64,000 nt of DNA. It comes from Bradyrhizobium sp. OK095. Its GTDB lineage: Bacteria > Pseudomonadota > Alphaproteobacteria > Rhizobiales > Xanthobacteraceae. The stretch is taken from positions 62,001 through 126,000 of the forward strand of contig NZ_FOBX01000001.1 in the NCBI RefSeq assembly GCF_900109945.1, read 5' to 3'. A program made the translations under genes and the position numbers. Within the stretch, counting starts at the first letter, position 1. Every line of letters starts with the position of its first letter. Shown here one piece after another: positions 44,220 to 50,849 of this stretch. The notes beneath the pieces are model-generated. The model did not search any database, was not told the origin of the DNA, and worked only from the letters and a program-made list of their open reading frames with translations.

Positions 44220-44321
44220 CAGGAGCTCCAACGTTCCACCCGACAAGCCGTTCGAGACAGACTATGCGATCCCGGCGCACGGCGCACTTGTAACTGCGGA
44301 TCTCAGGCTCATATTGCTGGT

Positions 44322-44504
44322 ATGGCCAAATCCCCAGTTCGCCTGCTCGACGTCGCCGTGTCGCAATCCGGTCAGGGACGTTGGAAGTGGAACGTTTCGG
44401 ACGGCGCAACAGAGATTGCGTCGGGGTTTGAAATTACGCGGGAGGCCGCTCAAATTCAGGGCGATTCTGCCCTGTTCGCGCTGCTGTCCATCAACCGGCA
44501 ATAA
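44322..44504 (+). CDS. Small hypothetical protein of a Bradyrhizobium-type family
   Basis: 60 residues from ATG 44322. It reads GRWKWNVSDGATEIASGFEI then TREAAQIQGDSALFALLS. This short beta-alpha pattern (W.V.DG...SGFE.TRE.AQ..GD.ALF.LL) is familiar from small proteins of unknown function in this genus. A longer open frame upstream has no such pattern. It converges on the adenylate cyclase gene. Confidence 0.65.
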   Translation: MAKSPVRLLDVAVSQSGQGRWKWNVSDGATEIASGFEITREAAQIQGDSALFALLSINRQ

Positions 44505-44582
44505 CATCAACCGGCAATAACAACGGCTCGGTGTAGCTATCGCCTGGCTCGGTGCCAGCCTTCAAAGACCCCGTGCGTCGTC

Positions 44583-45464
44583 TCAGTCTCGCCCCGTTCG
44601 GCGCTCCCCGTTGCTGTCCGACGCAGGCCTGTGCCCGAGCGCAGTCCGCAGGATGGCACCGAAGAGCAACGCCGCGACTGGCCAGTGGAACCAGATCTTG
44701 TGCATGCCCGTGAAGACATTGATCAGAATCAGAAAGCCCGAGACCGTGAGGGCCGCAGCAACCGGCCGCGGCAGGTTCGCCAGCCAACCCGAGACGAAGT
44801 GCATCCAGGTAGATGGCTCGTGCCTGGCCTGACTCCGTAGAGCGTCAGTTTCCGAGGCTGCGACTGCTTCCCCGTGGGTCGCGCGGTTCGTGTCGACCGC
44901 GAAGCTCCGTCCTTGGGTGGCTGGGCCGCCCACGGTCACGCGATAGCTGGTCACGGGGGCGACGTTCTTCATAGGGCGCTGGCCGAGACAGTCGAAGCCG
45001 ACAGATAATTTGTTGCGCACCTGATCGTAGACTGAAGCGGAAATCACGACGCCGCCGGGTTCGGCAAGTTCTTGCAGGCGAGCCGCGATATTGACCCCGT
45101 CGCCATAGATGTCGGTCCCGTCCACCATCACATCCCCAAGATTGATGCCGATGCGAAACCGCATCGGGGGCGCGTTGAGCGGGTTCGAATCCTGGTTGGA
45201 AACTTCCTGCTGAATCTCGACCGCACATTGCACCGCTTCGACGACGCTGGCGAACTCGGCGATCACGGCATCGCCCCAGGTATTCACGATCCGGCCGTCA
45301 TGGCGCTCCACCAATCCTGCAATGGCAGCGCGGTAGCGACGCAGCGCCTCCAGCGTGCTCGTCTCGTCGGCTTCCATGAGACGAGAGTAACCGTACGCAT
45401 CAGCGCACAGGACGGTGGTCAGCCGTCGTTTCACCTTGTTGTCGGTCGTCTTGTCGTCGGTCAT
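44583..45464 (-). CDS. Class III adenylate/guanylate cyclase with C-terminal 2TM region
   Basis: 293 residues from ATG 45464. The N-terminal CHD cyclase domain (LTTVLCADAYGYSRLM, NTWGDAVIAEF, RIGINLGDVMVDGTDIYGDG) has the two metal aspartates at about residues 22 and 66. After a linker come two hydrophobic helices (about 232-252 and 257-275) with HKIWFHWPVAALLFGAI, the pattern of the 2TM domain. It makes cAMP at the inner face of the membrane. The frame is open upstream to 45770, but that part has no domain. Confidence 0.85.
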   Translation of the reverse strand: MTDDKTTDNKVKRRLTTVLCADAYGYSRLMEADETSTLEALRRYRAAIAGLVERHDGRIVNTWGDAVIAEFASVVEAVQCAVEIQQEVSNQDSNPLNAPPMRFRIGINLGDVMVDGTDIYGDGVNIAARLQELAEPGGVVISASVYDQVRNKLSVGFDCLGQRPMKNVAPVTSYRVTVGGPATQGRSFAVDTNRATHGEAVAASETDALRSQARHEPSTWMHFVSGWLANLPRPVAAALTVSGFLILINVFTGMHKIWFHWPVAALLFGAILRTALGHRPASDSNGERRTGRD

Positions 45465-45830
45465 GGTCCATATGGTAGCCTCCCTGACCGGCAAATGCAT
45501 CAGGCATCGCGCCTGGCGCCACGGTGGTTTGACGTCCGGTCGTTGTTTCCGGAAACCGTCATCAGCGTGCAGCGAATTGCGGTGAGCCAAGTGCCGGAAA
45601 ACGATTGTAGCGTGAGGCCGCCGTTCCACCTGCCGAAGAGCGCGCGCGCCGGCCAACACGGTGTCGGCTGTCGGTGACGATCCGGAAGCTAATCGGCGCT
45701 TGCCCCGATCTCTGCTTTTGACCCATTCCGGACATCGGTTGATATAGGTCAACGAGGACCAACTCGGCATAGGGGCGATTTGGCAACCTCAAGCTTGTAG
45801 TGTGGCATCAACTTCTTCAGTGTATTTCGT
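45465..45830. other. Intergenic stretch, divergent promoters
   Basis: This 366-base gap separates the divergent adenylate cyclase and HXXEE genes. I see no convincing small gene, hairpin or family A repeat in it. It must hold both promoters. Confidence 0.4.
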
Positions 45831-46556
45831 ATGAAACCGACGCATTGGACCTGGCTCGATCTTGCTTGGCCGTGGATTGGCCTTTGCGCAGCCGCCATCC
45901 TGCTTTTTCTTCTATTCGCTACCGACAGGCTTCGAACGAAAGCCTGCGCGTCGCGATGGCATGATCCGGGCTGGCTGTCGTGGCTGGCTCCGGCCACCTA
46001 TATGATCCATCAGCTCGAGGAATATGGGATCGACGCGCTGGGTGTCAGATTTGCCTTTCCCGATCTGCTCTGCACCTCCGTGGGAATGCCGCCCTATCCG
46101 GGATGCTCGTTGCCGGAAGCACTTTTCATCTCAATCAACATCCCGGCAATTTGGATCGCGGGCTTGATCTGCGCTCTTCTCAGCAGACGGCACCCTTTTG
46201 TCGGGTTGGGCCTCTATGCCATCCACTTCACCAACAGTCTTTCGCATTTGGGCGTTGCAGTCAGGAGCGGCTCTTACAATCCGGGAGCGCTGACCGCCGC
46301 TCTAATCCTGCTGCCTGTCTCTCTTTGGGTCGCACATGCTTGTTTTGTTCGAGGCAGCATGCGCCCGCGCGGAATAGCAATCCTTATCCTTGCGGGGACA
46401 TTGCTTAGCGTCATCCTGCTCGGGAGCGTCAACTTGTTCGCCAAGGGCTATCTTTCGGCGACCGCGCTCCTGATCATTCAGATCCTCAATCCGCTTTGCG
46501 TCATCCTGATGCCGTGGTTCTTTGAAAAGAGCGTGCTCCGGCCGAGCGTCAACTGA
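45831..46556 (+). CDS. HXXEE domain membrane protein, first of the trio
   Basis: 241 residues with about six hydrophobic segments. The HXXEE signature HQLEE falls at residues 60-64 in the second segment region (ATYMIHQLEEYGIDALG). A later pair in YAIHFTNSLSHLGVA could add further metal ligands. The family (PF13787) is unstudied; the buried His/Glu residues suggest a metal-dependent membrane enzyme (inference). The SDR gene starts 31 bases after its stop. Confidence 0.85.
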   Translation: MKPTHWTWLDLAWPWIGLCAAAILLFLLFATDRLRTKACASRWHDPGWLSWLAPATYMIHQLEEYGIDALGVRFAFPDLLCTSVGMPPYPGCSLPEALFISINIPAIWIAGLICALLSRRHPFVGLGLYAIHFTNSLSHLGVAVRSGSYNPGALTAALILLPVSLWVAHACFVRGSMRPRGIAILILAGTLLSVILLGSVNLFAKGYLSATALLIIQILNPLCVILMPWFFEKSVLRPSVN

Positions 46557-46587
46557 AGTATCTATCGTGGAAGCAAGGAGTCTCGTT

Positions 46588-47529
46588 ATGGCGACGCAAA
46601 CTGTTTCGATTCCCGAAGCTCAGTCGTTCGACAGCCTTCTATCGCTCAAGGGCCGTTGCGCAGTGGTCACCGGCGGAAGCCGCGGTTTAGGTGAGGCGAT
46701 CGTCCGGCGCCTGGCGCAGGCTGGCGCGTCGGTCGTGCTCACCGGGCGTGGGATCGCGGCGCTCCAGCGGGTCGAGGCGGTGGTCAACGAGACCGGAGGG
46801 CAAGCGCTCGGCGTGCAGGCCGATCTGGTAAATCTGAAAGACTCCCAAAGGGTGATCGACCAAGCAGTCGAGCGGTTCGGGCACGTGGATATCCTGGTTA
46901 ACAACGCTGCCGTCTTTCCAATGAGCCTGTTCATCGAGATAAGCGAACAGACGTGGGACGAAACGGTCGATACCGATCTCAAGGGCGCGTTCTTCCTCGC
47001 CCAGTTCGCCGCCAAGGCGATGATTGCGAGAGGAAATGGCGGTCGCATCATCAATTTGCTGTCCACCGACGCGTTGAAGCCCACCGGCGTTCTGGCGGCC
47101 TACGGCGCGGCCAAGCTCGGGTTGTGGTCCGCCACGCAGGCCATGGCAAAGGAACTGGCTGAGCATCAGATCCTCGTCAACGCTGTCACGCCCGGCGCCA
47201 CGATGACCGAAGACCGTCTCGACAAGTTGAAGAACGGCACGTTTGGTGCCGGCGAGATACCGAGCGAGGCGGTCTTGACGCGCAAGAAAATGCAGAAATT
47301 TTTCAAAGCCGGGGCGTTCGTGCACATGCTTGCCTCATGGCTGCCGGAGAAGATGGAAGAGGGCGTGAAGGATTTCGCGATCGGGCAACTGATGTCCACA
47401 ATGATGCCCCTGGGACGTACCGGTTATCCGGACGACATCGCCAAGGCGGTGTTATTCCTCGCGTCCGATATGGCGAGCTACATCAGCGGCACCAATATCG
47501 TCGTCGATGGCGGGCAGACGTTGAAATAG
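46588..47529 (+). CDS. Short-chain dehydrogenase/reductase (SDR)
   Basis: 313 residues from ATG 46588, with AAGGAG seven bases upstream. Cofactor loop TGGSRGLG (28-35), NNAA in DILVNNAAVF, catalytic Ser in NLLSTD and the Tyr-Lys pair in YGAAK are all present, and the tail ends SGTNIVVDGGQTLK. A longer-than-usual insert (about 210-265) follows the TPGATMTED segment. It is an NAD(P)-dependent oxidoreductase of unknown substrate. It lies between two HXXEE genes on the same strand. Confidence 0.92.
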   Translation: MATQTVSIPEAQSFDSLLSLKGRCAVVTGGSRGLGEAIVRRLAQAGASVVLTGRGIAALQRVEAVVNETGGQALGVQADLVNLKDSQRVIDQAVERFGHVDILVNNAAVFPMSLFIEISEQTWDETVDTDLKGAFFLAQFAAKAMIARGNGGRIINLLSTDALKPTGVLAAYGAAKLGLWSATQAMAKELAEHQILVNAVTPGATMTEDRLDKLKNGTFGAGEIPSEAVLTRKKMQKFFKAGAFVHMLASWLPEKMEEGVKDFAIGQLMSTMMPLGRTGYPDDIAKAVLFLASDMASYISGTNIVVDGGQTLK

Positions 47530-47560
47530 TTCAAGCCACGCCGTATTCTAAGGACGTGGC

Positions 47561-48169
47561 ATGACCGAATTCCTCTTGGGAAACGTGCTCAATCTTCTGG
47601 GCGTGGCATCCGTTGCGACGCTGATCTATGTGCTCGCCAACTGGCGCCGGCTGCCGGTTCTCCAGCGCCTGGTCGGGTTGCAGTTCTTCTTCGTATTCCT
47701 GCACATCATGGAAGAGCAGCGCTTCCCCGGCGGTTTCCTGGAGATGCTTCAGGCGAAGCTCAACTTCACTGCAACCGATCCACATTTCGGCGACCTCGTG
47801 TTGTCGGCCGCCGTGGTCGTGATGTTCGTTCCGGCGCTTCTCTTTCCCCGCCGCACCTTCCTGGCAATGGTGCCGATGGTTCTCGGCATTTTCGAGTTGG
47901 TCGCGCATACAGCGGGCATCTGGATGTTCGACCGTACGACCCCCTATACGCCCGGTCTCGCGACCGCGGCCGGTCTGCTGTTTCCCACCGGGGCTTACTC
48001 GATCTACTACGCGGTGACGAACAGACTGATGCGTCCGAGAGATTGGCTTTTCGTCCTTCTCTACATGCTGTTCATCGTGGGAGTCGGCCAGCAGATCGTC
48101 GTTCGATCGAGCGGCATGAGCTATTTCGAGTTCCTAGCGAACGTGCGCAGGTCGCTATTCGGTCGTTAA
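47561..48169 (+). CDS. HXXEE domain membrane protein, second of the trio
   Basis: 202 residues with six hydrophobic segments. HIMEE at residues 48-52 (FVFLHIMEEQRFPGGFL) is the HXXEE signature. A second His/Glu-containing segment is GIFELVAHTAGIWM. Overall sequence is unlike the first HXXEE protein apart from these features, so they are distant relatives, not a recent duplication. It starts 31 bases after the SDR gene and ends the operon. Confidence 0.8.
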   Translation: MTEFLLGNVLNLLGVASVATLIYVLANWRRLPVLQRLVGLQFFFVFLHIMEEQRFPGGFLEMLQAKLNFTATDPHFGDLVLSAAVVVMFVPALLFPRRTFLAMVPMVLGIFELVAHTAGIWMFDRTTPYTPGLATAAGLLFPTGAYSIYYAVTNRLMRPRDWLFVLLYMLFIVGVGQQIVVRSSGMSYFEFLANVRRSLFGR

Positions 48170-48306
48170 GCAGATGTCGCCTACTGGGCCCTTAGCGGAA
48201 CTGCAAGTCGTTGCCACTGACGTCCGCTTTCGGGGGACGCGGACATGGCCCGTCTTAACCGAAGCCGCATCTGACATGTTGCGAACATTGTCGGCGCGCA
48301 ATAGCG

Positions 48307-49116
48307 CTACACTTTCCCCGCAAACTCCGTCGGTGTCCGCCCCGTCACCTGCCGAAACGCCGCCGAGAACGCCGGCACGCTGGCATAGCCGAGCTGGGTC
48401 GCGAGCTGCTTCACCGACACGTTCGCATCGGTCGACAATCGCCGGATCGCCGCTGCGATCCGCGCGCGCTGGCACCAGCTCTTGAAGCTCAATTGCGTTT
48501 CCGTCGAAAACAGCCGCGACAGCGTGCGCGCGGAGGTCCCGACCTCGCGCGCCAGCGTGTCGATGTCGTGCAGGCCGGTGGGATCGTCGAGCACGATCAT
48601 CGCTGCGCGCCGGCAGCGCGGCTCGTGCGGCAGTGGCACGAAGGTTGCGGAGTCCTCGGCCTGGTGCAATTCCAGCATCACCAGGCGCACCAGCAGCTCG
48701 GTGCGTTCTTCGGTGTTGCGGGCATCGAACAGCGCCAGGATCGCCTGGTTGAGCAGCGGCGATACCCGCACCACGAATTCCCTGGTCAGTCCCTCATAGC
48801 GCTTTTCGCGCTTGAGCCAAGACAGGTCGAAATACAGCGTGCGCATCTCGATGTCGGCGAGGAGGTCGATGGCATGCTCCAGCCCGGCCGGGACCCAGAC
48901 CGCGCGGTCCGGCGGCACCAGCCAGCGTCCCCCGGGCGTCGTCACCTGCATGGTGCCCTTGGCCGCATAGACCAGCTGCGCCTCGCGGTGCAGGTGCGGG
49001 TCGAGCCGCATGCCCTTGGGATAGTCACGCGCGACCAGGTGCACGCCCGCGGGGGAGCGATGGTTGCTCCGGACCTCCCGGAGGATTGGCGTTTCCAAGA
49101 CAGTCATTGGCAGCAT
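48307..49116 (-). CDS. AraC family transcriptional regulator
   Basis: 269 residues. The N-terminal cupin sensor (DPHLHREAQLVYAAKGTMQV, WLVPPDRAVWVPAGLEH) is followed by the AraC double helix-turn-helix (VGTSARTLSRLFSTETQLSF and LGYASVPAFSAAFRQVTGRTPTEF). It is divergent from the MFS gene across only 50 bases and probably controls it. The inducer is unknown. Confidence 0.92.
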   Translation of the reverse strand: MLPMTVLETPILREVRSNHRSPAGVHLVARDYPKGMRLDPHLHREAQLVYAAKGTMQVTTPGGRWLVPPDRAVWVPAGLEHAIDLLADIEMRTLYFDLSWLKREKRYEGLTREFVVRVSPLLNQAILALFDARNTEERTELLVRLVMLELHQAEDSATFVPLPHEPRCRRAAMIVLDDPTGLHDIDTLAREVGTSARTLSRLFSTETQLSFKSWCQRARIAAAIRRLSTDANVSVKQLATQLGYASVPAFSAAFRQVTGRTPTEFAGKV

Positions 49117-49166
49117 CCCGTAATGCGCCCGACATATAACTCATTTCGGAGCAGGAGAGGATTCCT

Positions 49167-50339
49167 ATGAACAGCCCCAGCCGGGTCATCAGTTTCGTCA
49201 ACGCAGGCCATTTCATCGACCATTATGCGATGCTGATTTTTGCCGCCGCGGTGATCATCATGGGGCCGGCGCTCGGCATGGCCTATTCGGAACTTCTGCC
49301 TTACGCGACGCCGGGATTCGTTGCCTTCGGTGCCGGCTCGCTGATCACCGGCTGGCTCGGGGACCGCTGGAGCCGCCGCCACATGATGCTGATCTTCTTC
49401 GTCGGCATCGGTCTCTCCATGATCTCGGTCGGCTTCGTCCAGACCCCGGCCCAGCTCGGCGCGGCGCTGTTCGCGATTGGCATCTTCGCCTCGATCTACC
49501 ACCCCGTCGGCACTGCGATGATCGTGTCCTATGCCGATAGTCTCGGCCGCGCGATGGGCATCAACGGCGTCTGGGGCAATCTCGGCGTTGCCTCCTCCGC
49601 GCTGGTCACCGGCGTGATCGGGCAATATTTCGGTTGGCGTTTCGCTTTCATCGTCCCCGGCATCGTCACCATCCTGATCGGCATCGCTTTCGCGATGATG
49701 GTCGTGCATGAGGACCGCAAGGGCTCGAAGCAGGCGGCGGCGCAAGCGCGGGTGGCGAAGAAAGACATGTGGCGCGTGATCCTGTCGCTGCTGATCGTCG
49801 TGATCGCGATCTCGACAACCTTCAATGCCGTCACCGTGGCGCTGCCAAAGCTGTTCGCCGAGCGGCTCGCCGATCTCACCAAGAGCCCGGCGCTGCTCGG
49901 CGTAATCGCGGCCTGCGTCTACGTGTTTGGCGCGATGACGCAGTACACGATCGGGCGGCTGCTCGACCGCTACTCACTGAAGACAGTGGCGCTGCCGCTG
50001 TCCTTCATGCTGGCGCCGTTCCTCTATCTGGCGGCGAGCCTGTCCAATCTGCCGCTGATACTTGTGTCGATCGGCATCGTCATGGGCGCGTTCGGGCAGG
50101 TCACGGTGAACGACGCCATGGTCGGCAAATACACCAGCGAGGAATGGCGCTCGCGCGCCTATGCGGTGCGCTACTTCATAGGCTTCACCGCGGCCGGCGC
50201 CTCGGTCGGCCTGGTCGCCTGGCTCTACGAGCAAGGCGGTTTTGTCACCATGCTGCACGCCTTCGCCGCGCTCTGCCTGCTCGCAATCGCCGCCGCGATC
50301 ATCCTGCCCCGCGAGATCCGGACGCCGGCGGCGGTTTGA
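49167..50339 (+). CDS. Major facilitator superfamily transporter
   Basis: 390 residues with 12 expected helices. The MFS loop GWLGDRWSRRHMM between helices 2 and 3 is clear, as are FASIYHPVGTAMIVSYADSL and GINGVWGNLGVASSALVTG in helices 4-5. This resembles the fosmidomycin-resistance (Fsr) type of exporter. It is divergent from the AraC gene, which fits an inducible efflux or uptake carrier. The substrate is unknown. Confidence 0.9.
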   Translation: MNSPSRVISFVNAGHFIDHYAMLIFAAAVIIMGPALGMAYSELLPYATPGFVAFGAGSLITGWLGDRWSRRHMMLIFFVGIGLSMISVGFVQTPAQLGAALFAIGIFASIYHPVGTAMIVSYADSLGRAMGINGVWGNLGVASSALVTGVIGQYFGWRFAFIVPGIVTILIGIAFAMMVVHEDRKGSKQAAAQARVAKKDMWRVILSLLIVVIAISTTFNAVTVALPKLFAERLADLTKSPALLGVIAACVYVFGAMTQYTIGRLLDRYSLKTVALPLSFMLAPFLYLAASLSNLPLILVSIGIVMGAFGQVTVNDAMVGKYTSEEWRSRAYAVRYFIGFTAAGASVGLVAWLYEQGGFVTMLHAFAALCLLAIAAAIILPREIRTPAAV

Positions 50340-50345
50340 GTTTTC

Positions 50346-50479
50346 GTGTCCCGGACAAGCTGCAACGCGCGAGCGTTGCGGCGCAGAGCCGGGACCCAGA
50401 GGGCCAAGAATTCCCGCGTCGCATGGGCCCCGGCTCTGCAGCGCATCGCCGAAGTGGCGCTGCGCTGCGTCCGGGGCAC
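50346..50479. repeat. Dispersed palindromic repeat, family C
   Basis: It starts GTGTCCCGGACAAGCTGCAA and ends CGCTGCGTCCGGGGCAC. These ends pair, and inner arms GCGCAGAGCCGGGAC and GCCCCGGCTCTGCAGCGC also pair. About 134 bases of extended stem-loop follow directly after the MFS stop codon. One copy is in the window. Confidence 0.75.
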
Positions 50480-50510
50480 AAGCGGGGGTGAGGCCGGGCC
50501 TCTCTCCACT

Positions 50511-50590
50511 CGTCATTGCGAGCGCAGCGAAGCAATCCAGAATCTTTCCACGGAGGGACTCTGGATTGCTTCGCTGCGCTCGCAATGACG
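50511..50590. repeat. Dispersed palindromic repeat, family A copy 5
   Basis: CGTCATTGCGAGCGCAGCGA left arm and TCGCTGCGCTCGCAATGACG right arm are exact reverse complements over 20 bases. This is the best-preserved copy. It follows the family C element by 31 bases. Confidence 0.9.
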
Positions 50591-50773
50591 GGGATGTGGT
50601 GGCGGCTCGGGCACCTCGCCCAACGCCTGCCGATGATGCCACTCTACCCCTGTTTTGCCCGACGGAGCAAGGCATTTCGGTAAGGCCGAAATTTTATGAG
50701 ATTTTTCAACGCCAGCGCTACTGTGCATGGGGTTGTTTTCGGATTTCTTGTTTCGACCCGCCGAGTAGGCCTG

Positions 50774-50799
50774 GAACCCGCTCCACCTCCTGCGGGTTC
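50774..50799 (+). promoter_or_regulatory. Leader hairpin upstream of the antiporter gene, overlapping an EcfG-like motif
   Basis: GAACCCGC and GCGGGTTC form a perfect eight-base stem around a ten-base loop that contains CCACCTCC, an anti-ribosome-site sequence. It lies 51 bases before the start codon. The same bases read GGAAC-N17-GGTT (50773-50798), one mismatch from the EcfG consensus. The element could be either a stress promoter or an RNA control hairpin. The rest of 50591-50849 has no coding signal. Confidence 0.4.
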
Positions 50800-50849
50800 T
50801 ATCCGCTGTGGCCCCGGCATGGAGCTGGGTGAAGGGGGAAGACTTCTGC

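Noticed and set aside
45562-45792. 76-codon frame in the gap upstream of the adenylate cyclase
   Set aside because: It has no ribosome site, no domain and a composition like non-coding sequence.
15915-50590. Repeated palindromes as a possible CRISPR array
   Set aside because: Copies are single and kilobases apart, with no spacers of constant length and no cas genes.
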